From Streptomyces sp. NP160 (GTDB lineage: Bacteria; Actinomycetota; Actinomycetes; Actinomycetales; Quadrisphaeraceae), in the NCBI RefSeq assembly GCF_006335115.1, contig NZ_VDMJ01000024.1, positions 120,852 to 184,851 on the forward strand: 64,000 bases of DNA. The letters are read 5' to 3'. Position numbers and translations under genes: made by a program. Below the pieces are notes generated by a model. That model was not told where the DNA came from and did no database searches. It worked only from the letters and a program-made list of their open reading frames with translations. The stretch's first letter is position 1. Each line of letters starts with the position of its first letter. Positions 9,464 to 18,543 of the stretch are shown here, piece after piece.

Positions 9464-10351
9464 GTGGAGGCCGCCGTCTGGGGCTCGCCGATCGCCCACT
9501 CCCTCTCACCGGCGCTGCACCGAGCCGCCTACCGGGCCCTCGGGCTCGACTGGAGCTACGGCCGGCGCGAGGTCGACGCCGCGGCGCTGCCCGCCGCCGT
9601 CGCCGCCCTCGACGAGGGGTGGGCGGGCGTCTCGCTGACCATGCCGCTGAAGCAGGCGGTGCTCCCGCTGCTGTCGCAGACCTCCGACCTGGCGCTGGCG
9701 GTGGGCGCGGTGAACACGCTGCTGCCGGTGCCGGGCCGGCCCGGCACCTGGCGCGGGGAGAACACCGACGTGCACGGCGTCGTCGCCGCCCTCGCCGAGG
9801 TGGGCGTGCGGCGGGCGAGCACCGCCGTGGTGCTCGGCGGCGGGGCGACCGCCGCCTCGGCGCTGGCCGCCCTGGCCCAGCTGGGGGTGGACGAGCCCGT
9901 GGTGCTGGTCCGCTCCGTGGAGCGAGCGCGGACGCTGGTGGGTGTGGGGGCGCGGCTCGGGGTCGGCGTGGTCCTGCGGCCCTGGGGGGACCCGGCGGAG
10001 GCGGCCGGGCTGCTCGCGGAGTGCGACGCGGTGGTCTCGACCGCTCCAGCCGGAGCCGCGGACGCCGTCGCCGCCGCCCTCGCCGAGACCGCCTCCGGCG
10101 TCCCTGCGCCCGGCGGGGCACTGCTCGACGTCGTCTACGCCCCGTGGCCGACGGCCCTGGCGCGGGCGTGGGCCGCGGCCGGCGGCGCCGTCGTCGGCGG
10201 CTTCTCGATGCTCGTGCACCAGGCCGAGCGGCAGGTGGAGCTCATGACCGGGTGCACCGCCCCGCTGGAGGTCATGCGCGCAGCGGGCGCGGCGGCGATG
10301 GCCGCTGCCGACGACGAGGGCGCCCCCGCCACCCACCTCGTCAGCCGCTGA
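9464..10351 (+). CDS. aroE: Shikimate dehydrogenase
   Basis: 295 residues; reduces 3-dehydroshikimate to shikimate with NADPH. The substrate-binding SLSP (in AHSLSPALH), catalytic Lys in SLTMPLKQ and Asp in ENTDVHG are present. The nucleotide loop reads GGGATAAS rather than the usual GAGGAA, a common actinobacterial variant. The GTG at 9464, 3 bases after the mltG stop, is chosen because an in-frame start at 9431 would lie inside mltG and add unrelated residues. It is the last gene of the alaS group; the pilus cluster follows. Confidence 0.92.
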   Translation: MEAAVWGSPIAHSLSPALHRAAYRALGLDWSYGRREVDAAALPAAVAALDEGWAGVSLTMPLKQAVLPLLSQTSDLALAVGAVNTLLPVPGRPGTWRGENTDVHGVVAALAEVGVRRASTAVVLGGGATAASALAALAQLGVDEPVVLVRSVERARTLVGVGARLGVGVVLRPWGDPAEAAGLLAECDAVVSTAPAGAADAVAAALAETASGVPAPGGALLDVVYAPWPTALARAWAAAGGAVVGGFSMLVHQAERQVELMTGCTAPLEVMRAAGAAAMAAADDEGAPATHLVSR

Positions 10352-10403
10352 CGCACCTTCCGCTCCGGCTGCTGCGTCGGCCGTTCCTCGCGCCCCCGAG
10401 CGC

Positions 10404-10431
10404 TCAAGCCAGCCTGCTCTGGCGCCGATGG
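10404..10431 (+). promoter_or_regulatory. Sigma28-like promoter of pilT
   Basis: TCAAGCC (10404-10410), 13 bases, GCCGATGG (10424-10431). It matches the FliA/WhiG class in both the -10 core GCCGAT and the spacing. The predicted leader of about 45 nt ends in GGAGG at 10471-10475, ahead of the GTG at 10481. Confidence 0.65.
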
Positions 10432-10480
10432 GACGCAGGACGGGAGGGCTGCGCCCTCAGTGCTCGATTAGGAGGACCGC

Positions 10481-11839
10481 GTGAGCAGCTGGAGCGGCGG
10501 GGCGGACGAGGACCTCGGGGTGACCTGGAGCGGCGCCAGCGGTGCTGCGGCCGCGAGCGTGGCGGCCCCCGCTGTCCCGGTGTCCTCAGCGGCTGCGCCG
10601 TCATGGCAGCCGTCGTCGCTGCTCGAGGACGACCCGCTGCTCCCGGCGGTGGGCCCGGCGGCCCCGGCCACCGGCCACGGGTACGGCTCAGCGGTGCCCG
10701 CGCAGTCGGCCCCGCCGGAGCGTGAGGAGGCGCGCACCGTGCGCTCCGGCGTCGGCGGCGCAGAGGACGGTGCGACCCTCGACATCGCCGGCGTGCTCCA
10801 CGCCATGCTCGCGACCGGTGCCTCCGACCTGCACCTGACCGCCGGCGCGCCGCCCACCGTGCGCGTGCACGGCAACCTCCGCCCGCTGGAGGGCTTCGAG
10901 GTGCTGAGCGGCGGAGTGCTGCAGCGCAGCCTCTTCGGGATGCTCACGCAGAAGCAGCGCGCCCGCTTCGAGGAGGAGTTGGAGCTCGACTTCGCCCACT
11001 CGCTGCCGGGCCGGGGCCGCTTCCGCGTCAACGTCTACCGCCAGCGCGAGTCCCTCGGTGCGGCCTTCCGCGTGATCCCTGCCGAGATCAAGCCGCTGGA
11101 CCAGCTCGGTGTGCCCCCGTCTGTGGCGCACTTCGCCACCCTGCCGCGCGGCCTGGTGCTGGTCACCGGTCCCACCGGCTCGGGCAAGTCGACGACCCTC
11201 GCGGCGCTGGTGGACCTGGCCAACTCCACCCGAAGCGACCACATCATGACGGTCGAGGACCCCATCGAGTTCCTCCACCGCCACAAGAAGTGCCTGGTCA
11301 ACCAGCGCGAGGTGGGAGAGGACACGCACTCCTTCGCCACGGCCCTCAAGCACGTGCTGCGCCAGGACCCCGACATCATCCTCGTCGGCGAGCTGCGCGA
11401 CCTGGAGACCATCTCCGTGGCCCTGACGGCCGCCGAGACCGGCCACCTGGTGTTCGCGACCCTGCACACGCAGGACGCCGCGCAGACCATCGACCGCGTC
11501 GTCGACGTCTTCCCCGCCGAGCAGCAGGAGCAGGTCCGCGCCCAGCTGGCCGGCGCGATCCAGGGCGTGGTCTGCCAGACGCTGTGCAAGACCGCCGACG
11601 GCAAGGGCCGTGCCGTGGCCACCGAGGTGATGATGGCGACCCCCGCCATCCGGAACCTCATCCGCGAGGGCAAGACCCACCAGATCTACTCGGCGATGCA
11701 GGCAGGCGCCGCCCACGGCATGCACACCATGGACCAGCACCTCGCCGACCTCGTGCGTCGCGGGCGCGTCACCCGCGGCGAGGCCGCGGACAAGGCGCAC
11801 AGCCCCGAGGACTTCGCCCGCCTGGTGGGCGGATTCTGA
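10481..11839 (+). CDS. pilT: Type IV pilus twitching motility / retraction ATPase PilT
   Basis: 452-residue hexameric secretion ATPase that depolymerises pili. Walker A GPTGSGKS (230-237), Asp box, Walker B DPDIILVGELRD (296-307), His box (ATLHTQDAAQTIDR) and the PilT-diagnostic AIRNLIREGK (389-398) are all present. A 95-residue Ala/Pro/Ser-rich, probably disordered N-terminal extension precedes the normal start of PilT (ILxxx at about 100); such extensions occur in actinobacterial homologues. The GTG has GGAGG 6 bases upstream. It is the first gene of the cluster; no pilB (extension ATPase) is found between aroE and aroC. Confidence 0.95.
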   Translation: MSSWSGGADEDLGVTWSGASGAAAASVAAPAVPVSSAAAPSWQPSSLLEDDPLLPAVGPAAPATGHGYGSAVPAQSAPPEREEARTVRSGVGGAEDGATLDIAGVLHAMLATGASDLHLTAGAPPTVRVHGNLRPLEGFEVLSGGVLQRSLFGMLTQKQRARFEEELELDFAHSLPGRGRFRVNVYRQRESLGAAFRVIPAEIKPLDQLGVPPSVAHFATLPRGLVLVTGPTGSGKSTTLAALVDLANSTRSDHIMTVEDPIEFLHRHKKCLVNQREVGEDTHSFATALKHVLRQDPDIILVGELRDLETISVALTAAETGHLVFATLHTQDAAQTIDRVVDVFPAEQQEQVRAQLAGAIQGVVCQTLCKTADGKGRAVATEVMMATPAIRNLIREGKTHQIYSAMQAGAAHGMHTMDQHLADLVRRGRVTRGEAADKAHSPEDFARLVGGF

Positions 11840-13059
11840 TGGCCACCTCCACCCTCTACGAGTACAAGGTCCGCGATGCGAGCGGCAAGCTCGTCACCGG
11901 CAAGCTCGAGGCGGCCGACGAGGCGGCGCTCATCAGCCGGCTGCGGGCCCAGGGTCACGCACCCCTGTCGGTCAAGCCTGCAGGTGTCGGCCTGAACCGC
12001 GAGATCACCCTGCCCGGCAGCGACCGGGTGGGCCTGAAGGACCTCGCGGTCATGGCGCGCCAGTTCGCCACGATGATCAGCTCGGGCCTGTCCCTCCTGC
12101 GGGCGCTGACGATCCTCGCCGACCAGACGCACAACAAGGCGCTGGCGAGGGTGCTGGGCACGGTCTCAGGCGACGTGCAGGGCGGCTCATCGCTGTCCGT
12201 GGCGATGGCCAAGCACCCGAGGGTCTTCCCGCCCCTGATGATCAACATGACGCGAGCCGGTGAGGTCGGGGGCTTCCTCGAGGCGGTGCTGCTGCAGGTC
12301 GCCGACAACTTCGAGGCCGAGGTCAAGCTGCGGGCGAAGATCAAGTCGGCCATGACCTACCCCGTGGTCGTCTTCGTCATCGCGATCGTCGCCGTGATCG
12401 GCATGCTGCTGTTCATCGTGCCGATCTTCGCCGGCATGTTCTCCTCACTCGGAGGGCAGCTGCCCTTGCCGACGAGGATCCTCGTCGTCCTCTCCGACGG
12501 GCTGCGCTTCACGGGGCCAGGAATCGCCGTCGCCGTCATCGTCCTCGCAGCGCTGTGGGGGCGCTTCAAGCACCACCCCCGGCTCAGGAGCGTCGTCGAC
12601 CCCCTGAAGCTCCGCCTCCCGGTCTTCGGGCCGTTGTTCGCCAAGATCGCGCTGTCCCGGTTCACCCGGAACCTGGGGATGATGATGCGCTCCGGCGTGC
12701 CCATCCTGCAGAGCCTGGAGATCGTCGGCTCCACGTCGGGGAACGTCGTGCTGGAGCGGGCGGCCGAGGACCTCAAGGAGAGCGTCCGCCGAGGCGACTC
12801 CATGGCCGGCCCGCTGGCGAGCCACAAGGTGTTCCCGCCGATGGTCTCCCAGATGCTCGCCGTCGGCGAGGACACCGGAGCCCTCGACACGATGCTCGAA
12901 AAGGTCTCGCAGTTCTACGACCAGGAGGTCGAGGCGACCGCGGACGCGCTCACGAGCCTCATCGAGCCGCTCATGATCGCGGCGCTCGGCAGCGTCATCG
13001 GCGCGATGATCATCGCCCTCTACATGCCGATCTTCTCGGTGTTCACGCTCATCAACTGA
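11839..13059 (+). CDS. pilC: Type IV pilus platform protein PilC (type II secretion F family)
   Basis: 406-residue inner-membrane platform protein. It has two repeated T2SSF cytoplasmic domains (about 70-190 and 275-395), three hydrophobic segments (about 172-200, 225-245, 375-402) and a short N-terminal YEYKVRDASGK motif typical of PilC/GspF. It connects the ATPase to the growing pilus. The start overlaps the pilT stop by one base (TGATG), which indicates translational coupling. Confidence 0.95.
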   Translation: MATSTLYEYKVRDASGKLVTGKLEAADEAALISRLRAQGHAPLSVKPAGVGLNREITLPGSDRVGLKDLAVMARQFATMISSGLSLLRALTILADQTHNKALARVLGTVSGDVQGGSSLSVAMAKHPRVFPPLMINMTRAGEVGGFLEAVLLQVADNFEAEVKLRAKIKSAMTYPVVVFVIAIVAVIGMLLFIVPIFAGMFSSLGGQLPLPTRILVVLSDGLRFTGPGIAVAVIVLAALWGRFKHHPRLRSVVDPLKLRLPVFGPLFAKIALSRFTRNLGMMMRSGVPILQSLEIVGSTSGNVVLERAAEDLKESVRRGDSMAGPLASHKVFPPMVSQMLAVGEDTGALDTMLEKVSQFYDQEVEATADALTSLIEPLMIAALGSVIGAMIIALYMPIFSVFTLIN

Positions 13060-13140
13060 CTCTCGGTAATCGACTCCGACAGGCGCTCACCGTGCGTGGT
13101 GGGCGCCCTGCGCCGTCCGGGTGAGCCCCCGTTTCGGACG

Positions 13141-13167
13141 TCAAGAGTGCTCCTGGGCCGTCGATAC
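13141..13167 (+). promoter_or_regulatory. Sigma28-like promoter of pilA
   Basis: TCAAGAG (13141-13147), 12 bases, GTCGATAC (13160-13167), 64 bases before the pilin start. The 19-base distance from the first T of the -35 to the G of the -10 equals that of classical FliA promoters. The gap between pilC and pilA (13060-13230) holds no ORF. Confidence 0.6.
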
Positions 13168-13230
13168 CGGAAGTGCACGGGGGGCCCGCGGGAGTCGCTG
13201 GCCTGGAACTTCGAGAAGGGGGAGCCAGCC

Positions 13231-13695
13231 ATGATGGCTCGCATCCGCAAGTCCATGGAGGAGAAGGACCAGGGCTTCACCCTGATCGAGCTCCTCGTCG
13301 TCATGATCATCATCGGCATCCTCGCGGCCATCGCGGTGCCGGTCTTCCTGTCCCAGCGCGCCAAGGCCCGCGTGACATCGGCGAAGGCGGACGCCGCCGC
13401 CATCTCGAAGGAGATCGCCTCCTACTACGTCGACGGAACGTCCGCCCTCACGGTCACCGGTACTGCCGGTGCCGGCGCCAACGGCACCTTCACCATCAAG
13501 GACAGCGGCAACAACGTCGTGGCTCAGGGCAAGCTGAGCCCCAACAACACCGTCGACGCCGTCAGCAACGCCGCTGTCGGAGGCACCTACTGCGTGATCG
13601 TCGGCACGGGCACCACTGCCGACGGCTACATCAAGGCGACCTCCACCGGGCTGGCCACCGTCTCTTCGGTCCCCAACCCCTGCACTGCGGCCTGA
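13231..13695 (+). CDS. pilA: Major type IV pilin (prepilin)
   Basis: 154-residue prepilin with a type III signal: 15-residue basic leader ending in Gly15, cleavage before Phe16 (GFTLIELL), Glu20 at mature position +5, and a 25-residue hydrophobic helix for filament assembly. The short globular domain has two cysteines near the end (YCVIV and PNPCTAA) that probably form the D-region disulphide. It has its own promoter and is followed by a 13-bp hairpin, which fits high expression relative to the minor pilins. AAGGGGG at 13216-13222 precedes ATG ATG; the second ATG (13234) is an alternative. Confidence 0.94.
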   Translation: MMARIRKSMEEKDQGFTLIELLVVMIIIGILAAIAVPVFLSQRAKARVTSAKADAAAISKEIASYYVDGTSALTVTGTAGAGANGTFTIKDSGNNVVAQGKLSPNNTVDAVSNAAVGGTYCVIVGTGTTADGYIKATSTGLATVSSVPNPCTAA

Positions 13696-13707
13696 TCCGA
13701 CCCAGTG

Positions 13708-13744
13708 GACCGGCCACCGGAGCGATCCGCCCCGGTGGCCGGTC
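13708..13744 (+). terminator. Hairpin after pilA
   Basis: A perfect 13-bp stem (13708-13720 with 13732-13744, 11-nt loop) starts 12 bases after the pilA stop. There is no U-tract. It may terminate partially or stabilise pilA mRNA, since the next genes have no obvious promoter of their own. Confidence 0.6.
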
Positions 13745-13807
13745 GCAGCTGTGGTGGCGACTCGCCCCGTGACCCGTCGACGACTCGAGATCGGAGGTGA
13801 AGAGGTG

Positions 13808-15079
13808 ATGAGAGGCAGTGCGACGAGCTCGGACATCCCTGTCCGAGACGACGGCTACACGATGCTCGAGGTCGTGGTCGCCATGGCCGTCTTCACCGTC
13901 CTCGCGGGGTCCGTCTTCACCGTCCTCACCGGGGCGCTGCGCACCACGGGTGACAACAACCGCCGCACGGTGGCCGCCGACCTCGCTTCGGCTCAGGTCG
14001 AGCAGGCTCGCTCCCAGCGGACCGTCGACATCGTCGACGGCCTCAGCTCCCGCACCCAGCGCGTCGGCGGCACCGTCTACTCCGTCGCACAGACCGCCAG
14101 CTACGTCACCGCAGACTCGTCCAGCTCGGTGTGCACCGGTTCGGGGGACGCGCTGGCCTACAAGCTCGTCACCGTCGAGGTCACGTGGCCGGCCATGGGA
14201 ACCACTCAGCCCGTCACCGCCAGCACCCTGAGGGCGCTGGGAATCGGCCGGGACGGGCTCGACACCGCGACGGGCACGGTGGCGGTCAAGGTCCAGGGGG
14301 CCAATGCCAACCCCACGCGGGGCAGCGTCGTGTCGTTGAGCCCCGGCGGCCAGACCCGGACCACCGGCACCGACGGTTGCGCGGTCTTCACCGGGCTGGC
14401 GCCCGGTACGTACACCGCGACCACCGACCAGCCGGGCCGGGTCACCTCGACCGGGTACCAGGCGATGAGCACCCCCGGCCTCTCAGTGGAGTCGGGGCGC
14501 GTCGCCCGCGGGTCCCTGTACCAGGACGTCGAGCGCTCGCAGCGCTTCGTCCTGGCGCCGCCGGCCGGATACGCCGTGCCGGCCGGTGTGCCCGTCGTCT
14601 TCCGCGACAGCTACGTCAGTGACACCACGGCCCCGGCCTGCGGCGGCTCGCCCGTGCGCACCTGCGCCACCGGCGTGCCCGGAGAGCTGCAGCACGTCTT
14701 CCCGGACACCTACGCGCTGTGGGCGGGGACGTGCTCGGACGCTGCTGGGACGTCGCCGGCGTCCTTCGACGCCACCGCCCTCGGAGGGAGCGGTACCACC
14801 GCCACCATCCCGCTCGGAGGCGTCACGGCCTCCGCGACGACCCCCGGCACCGCGCTGTACGCAGTCCACGACAGGGAGTCGGGCGGGGGCGTGGGGACGG
14901 CCTGCCAGGGAGGGGAGACCTACGCCCTCGGCACCTCTTCCGGCGCACCCCTGAAGAGCGCCTTGCCGCTGGGCACCTGGCGCATCACGGCGGACCCGAC
15001 GTCCCCGCGGACCACCGACCCGGTGGTGACCCTCACGTCGAGCGCGAGGGTCGCCACGCCCGTCGTGGTGGCTCCGTGA
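13808..15079 (+). CDS. Prepilin-like minor pilin with carboxypeptidase-regulatory-like (Ig-fold) domain, PilV-like
   Basis: 423 residues, unusually large for a minor pilin. The type III signal is DDG followed by YTMLEVVVAM, with cleavage after Gly16 and Glu21 at +5. After the pilin helix and stalk there is a segment at about 155-205 resembling a carboxypeptidase regulatory-like beta-sandwich (GTVAVKVQG... SLSPGGQTRTT... GLAPGTYTATT), then about 200 residues of Thr/Ser/Gly-rich sequence with paired cysteines. This suggests a tip or adhesive pilin. The ATG at 13808 is 7 bases after GGAGGTGA (13793-13800); a GTG at 13805 is possible. The next gene overlaps by GTGA. Confidence 0.85.
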   Translation: MRGSATSSDIPVRDDGYTMLEVVVAMAVFTVLAGSVFTVLTGALRTTGDNNRRTVAADLASAQVEQARSQRTVDIVDGLSSRTQRVGGTVYSVAQTASYVTADSSSSVCTGSGDALAYKLVTVEVTWPAMGTTQPVTASTLRALGIGRDGLDTATGTVAVKVQGANANPTRGSVVSLSPGGQTRTTGTDGCAVFTGLAPGTYTATTDQPGRVTSTGYQAMSTPGLSVESGRVARGSLYQDVERSQRFVLAPPAGYAVPAGVPVVFRDSYVSDTTAPACGGSPVRTCATGVPGELQHVFPDTYALWAGTCSDAAGTSPASFDATALGGSGTTATIPLGGVTASATTPGTALYAVHDRESGGGVGTACQGGETYALGTSSGAPLKSALPLGTWRITADPTSPRTTDPVVTLTSSARVATPVVVAP

Positions 15080-15852
15080 GCGCCGGCGGCGCGGCCCGTC
15101 GCTGCGGCGGACGCGGCGGCGACGAGGGGACGACCCTCGTGGAGCTGCTCGTGGTCATGGCCCTCACGACCGTCGTCCTCGCTGCGGTGGGTGCTGTCTT
15201 CGTCAGCGCCACCCGCAGCGTGCGCGAGACCCAGGTGCTCACGAACACGCAGGCGGATGCCAGGACCGCAGCGGAAGCGATGAGCCGCAGCCTGCGCGTC
15301 GCAGTGGTCCCGCCCCAGGGGGCACCCACCGGCCCCTCGAGCGAGGCCGCGGTCCGCACCCCCTTCGTCAGCGCTGCGGCGGACTCGGTGAGCTTCTTCG
15401 CCAACGTGCAGCGCACCCCCGTGACATCCACCACGAGCGGTCCCTCGACCGCGCCGCTGGTCCGGGCGGTCCTGCAGGCGCCGTCCCTGATCACCTTCGC
15501 CCACGACGCCGGCACGGGCTGCATCACCGAGACCCGGACACCGGCCGTGGTCAACACCGGACCCGACGCAGCTGCGACGCCTTACACGTGGCCCGGTCCC
15601 GGGACCACCAAGTGCCTCGCCGCGACCACTCAGGCGCCCGTCTTCTCCTACTTCACCTCGGGCGTCATCGCCGAGGGGGCCGCATCGAGCCAGCTCGACT
15701 CCACGAAGCCGGTCTCAGCGAGCCAGGCGAAGGCCATCGTGAGCGTCGGCTTCGTCCTGACCGTGCAGTCCCCGACGGCCAGTGACGTGGCACCCACCCG
15801 CGTCACCGACCGCGTCACCCTCGTCAACGTCCTCGCGAGTCAGGCAGGCTGA
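15076..15852 (+). CDS. Prepilin-like protein, PilW/PulJ type
   Basis: 258 residues with a type III prepilin signal (GDEG then TTLVELLVVM): cleavage after Gly18 and Glu23 at +5. The remainder has the layout of PilW/PulJ pseudopilins, with an N-terminal helix and a beta-rich domain with two cysteines. It would be part of the minor-pilin tip complex that primes assembly. The GTG start overlaps the preceding stop (GTGA), and the stop overlaps the next ATG (TGATG), so the three minor pilin genes are translationally coupled. Confidence 0.85.
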   Translation: MSAGGAARRCGGRGGDEGTTLVELLVVMALTTVVLAAVGAVFVSATRSVRETQVLTNTQADARTAAEAMSRSLRVAVVPPQGAPTGPSSEAAVRTPFVSAAADSVSFFANVQRTPVTSTTSGPSTAPLVRAVLQAPSLITFAHDAGTGCITETRTPAVVNTGPDAAATPYTWPGPGTTKCLAATTQAPVFSYFTSGVIAEGAASSQLDSTKPVSASQAKAIVSVGFVLTVQSPTASDVAPTRVTDRVTLVNVLASQAG

Positions 15853-17705
15853 TGCGACGTCCAACCATCTTCCAGCGCACGGGCCGCCGAGCCGGCGTCG
15901 TCGGCGAGCACGGCAGCGTCGGCGGAGACGACGGCATCGCGCTCGTGACCGTGGTATTCACCATGGCCGTCGTCACCGCGCTGGCTCTGACAGCGCTGTT
16001 CCTGGTGGTGGGCTCGACACCGCGAGCTCGCGCTGCCCAGGACTCCTCCGCGGCCCTCGCAGCGGCCCAGGCCGGCATCGACGAGTACGTCTCGCGGCTC
16101 ACCGTCGACGACGGCTACTGGACCAAGGGCGGTCAGGACGCCTCCAACGCCGCCCTGAGCACGCCCGACGGCCTCACCGCCGCCCCCGGCCGCCTGCTGC
16201 CTGGCACGACCACGGGCGCGCGGTACAAGTACGCCCTGCTCAACTCCAGTGCCGACATCGCTGCCAGCGGCGTGATCCAGCTCAAGGTCGTCGGGACGGC
16301 CGTGCAGCCGAGCGGGCAGCGCACGACCCGGACCCTCATCGCCTCGTTGAAGGTCAAGGGCTTCCTGAGCTACATCTACTTCAGCGACGTCGAGGCGCGT
16401 GATCCGTCACTGTGGGGACCGACGTCGTGGGTCACCTCGAACGGCCGCTGGTCCGTCGAGAGGGACGGCAGCTACTTCGGCTTCCGCGCCACGGCAGCGA
16501 CGTTGGGGGCGCTGTGCTCCCGCTACACGTGGCAGGGCCGCCAGTCCACCACCTACAAGGCCGGCCAGTACGCCACCGACGTCATCGACCTCTCGAACGG
16601 GGCGAAGGTCGGGACCCTGCCCGACTGGGACGGCGACGCCGGGGCGGTCATCGGACAGGTCTGCCCGACGACCAACGACATCCAGTTCACGAGCGGAGAC
16701 CTGGTCAAGGGACCGCTGCACAGCAACGACCTGCTCAAGCTCGGGGGTCACCCCACGTTCGGGGACCCGGACACCACGGTCTGGTCCGGCTCCTACCCCG
16801 CTACGGGACCCCTGTTCTGGGGCGGAGGGTCTCCCAGCTCGGGCACGCCGTCGCAGCCGGGTTACGCCCCCCGGGCCTCCAGCACGGACACCAAGCTGCC
16901 GCTCGGCAACGGCGACCTGCTGCGCTACGTCAGGCCCAAGGTCGACGAGGACCCGAACACCGACCGCCGGGGCTGCCTCTACCGGGGAGCCACGAGGTTC
17001 ACCTTCACCGGATCAACGATGCGCGTCGACTCTCCGAACTCCTACGACGCCGCTCCGGGATGCCTGGTGCCGGGGTCCCCGGACGCGGCCCTGCAGATCC
17101 CGCCCGTCATCTACGTCAAGGGGACCAGCGGATCCTGCACGGGGGTCGGCTACCCGGCCCCAGGGGAGGACGTGAGCAGGGGGATCACGACCGACTACAA
17201 CCCCTGCAACGGGACGGCGTTCGTGTCAGGGTCCGTCGGAGGGGCTGTCACGCTGTCAGCCGAGGCCGACGTGGTGGTGGTCGGCGACACGACGTACGCG
17301 GACGGCGGCCAGGGGACGAACGTGCTCGGGCTCGTCGCCAAGAACTACGTCTGGGTCTACCACCCGCTGGACAGCAACCGGAACGAGCTTCCGGGGTACA
17401 CGCCGGTGCACCAGATCCAGGCAGGGATCCTCTCCCTCCAGCACAGCTTCCTCGTGCAGAACTACAACGAGGGCCACTCCCTGTCGACCGGTGGTGACGA
17501 CACCAAGCTCAACATCCTCGGCGCTCTCGCCCAGAGGTACCGCGGTCCGGTCGGCACCGGTTCCGGCACGTCTGCCTCCACCGGGTACCTCAAGAACTAC
17601 GTCTACGACAAGCGCTTCGCGGGACTGCAGCCGCCGTACTTCATCAAGCCCGTGGCGACCCCCTGGCAGGTGTCCTCCGTGGTCGACGCTCCCGCGGGGA
17701 GCTGA
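15852..17705 (+). CDS. Large PilX-like surface protein with prepilin-type N-terminus
   Basis: 617 residues. The N-terminus has a DDG then IALVTVVFTMAVVTALAL segment, resembling the PilX N-terminal domain: a possible prepilin peptidase site after Gly28, but Thr instead of Glu at +5, as is usual for PilX/GspK-type minor pilins. The large exported region is rich in Gly, Thr, Tyr and Asp with several cysteines (about residues 215, 273, 377, 404, 438, 458) and no recognised enzyme motif; part may form a right-handed beta-helix or polymer-type fold, as in DUF7305-like proteins. It is probably a tip adhesin or filament-capping component. Confidence 0.75.
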   Translation: MRRPTIFQRTGRRAGVVGEHGSVGGDDGIALVTVVFTMAVVTALALTALFLVVGSTPRARAAQDSSAALAAAQAGIDEYVSRLTVDDGYWTKGGQDASNAALSTPDGLTAAPGRLLPGTTTGARYKYALLNSSADIAASGVIQLKVVGTAVQPSGQRTTRTLIASLKVKGFLSYIYFSDVEARDPSLWGPTSWVTSNGRWSVERDGSYFGFRATAATLGALCSRYTWQGRQSTTYKAGQYATDVIDLSNGAKVGTLPDWDGDAGAVIGQVCPTTNDIQFTSGDLVKGPLHSNDLLKLGGHPTFGDPDTTVWSGSYPATGPLFWGGGSPSSGTPSQPGYAPRASSTDTKLPLGNGDLLRYVRPKVDEDPNTDRRGCLYRGATRFTFTGSTMRVDSPNSYDAAPGCLVPGSPDAALQIPPVIYVKGTSGSCTGVGYPAPGEDVSRGITTDYNPCNGTAFVSGSVGGAVTLSAEADVVVVGDTTYADGGQGTNVLGLVAKNYVWVYHPLDSNRNELPGYTPVHQIQAGILSLQHSFLVQNYNEGHSLSTGGDDTKLNILGALAQRYRGPVGTGSGTSASTGYLKNYVYDKRFAGLQPPYFIKPVATPWQVSSVVDAPAGS

Positions 17706-17711
17706 CTCGCC

Positions 17712-18539
17712 ATGCCCGCGACAGCAGTGGACGCCCCGCTCGTGACGCTCCTGGCGGTCCTCGCAGGTGTCGTGGGGCTGGCCGTCGGCTCGTTCCTCAA
17801 CGTGGTCGTCTGGCGCGTCCCCCGCGGCCTGTCGGTGGTCCGCCCCTCGAGCGCTTGCCCGGTGTGCGCTGCGCCGGTCGCGCCGCGCGACAACGTCCCC
17901 GTCCTGTCGTGGCTGCTGCTGCGGGCGCAGTGCCGGTCGTGCGCGAGCCCGATCAGCATCCGCTACCCCATGGTCGAGGTGGGTACGAGCGTGCTGTTCG
18001 CAGCGGCGGCGGTCTGGGCCGCACGCAGTGGACAGCTGCCGCTGCTGCCGGCCCTGCTGTACCTCGTCGCCGCCGGCATGGCGCTCGCCCTCATCGACCT
18101 GGACGTGCGGCGCCTGCCGGACGCGATCGTGCTGCCCTCCTACGCAGCGGCCGCGATCCTGCTGGGCCTGGCGGCGCTCATCCAGCACGACGGAGCAGCA
18201 CTGCTGCGCGCCGTGGGCGGGGGGGCGCTGCTGTGGCTCCTCTACTTCGCCCTGGCCGTGGCCAGACCGGGAGGCATGGGCTTCGGCGACGTCAAGCTGG
18301 CGGGGGTGCTCGGCGCCTACCTCGGGTACGCCGGGTGGGCGGCCCTGGTGGTCGGAGGCTTCGCCGCCTTCCTCCTGGGCGGCCTGGCAGGCGCCGCCCT
18401 GCTCGCCGTCCGACGGACCGATCGGACCGGCACCCTGCCCTTCGGCCCCTTCATGCTCGGCGCCGCCGTGCTCGGCCTCGTCGCCGGCCACGACATCGGC
18501 TCGTGGTACCTCGAAGTGAGCGGGCTCGTTCCCGCCTGA
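17712..18539 (+). CDS. pilD: Prepilin leader peptidase / N-methyltransferase (A24 family)
   Basis: 275-residue polytopic membrane aspartyl protease that cleaves the leaders of the four prepilins upstream and methylates the new N-terminus. The Zn-binding domain is present: CxxC at Cys49/Cys52 and Cys74/Cys77. The catalytic aspartates are in ALIDLDVRRLPD and in the FGD motif (Asp193). About seven membrane helices are visible. It begins 6 bases after the previous stop. Confidence 0.94.
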   Translation: MPATAVDAPLVTLLAVLAGVVGLAVGSFLNVVVWRVPRGLSVVRPSSACPVCAAPVAPRDNVPVLSWLLLRAQCRSCASPISIRYPMVEVGTSVLFAAAAVWAARSGQLPLLPALLYLVAAGMALALIDLDVRRLPDAIVLPSYAAAAILLGLAALIQHDGAALLRAVGGGALLWLLYFALAVARPGGMGFGDVKLAGVLGAYLGYAGWAALVVGGFAAFLLGGLAGAALLAVRRTDRTGTLPFGPFMLGAAVLGLVAGHDIGSWYLEVSGLVPA

Positions 18540-18543
18540 AGGC

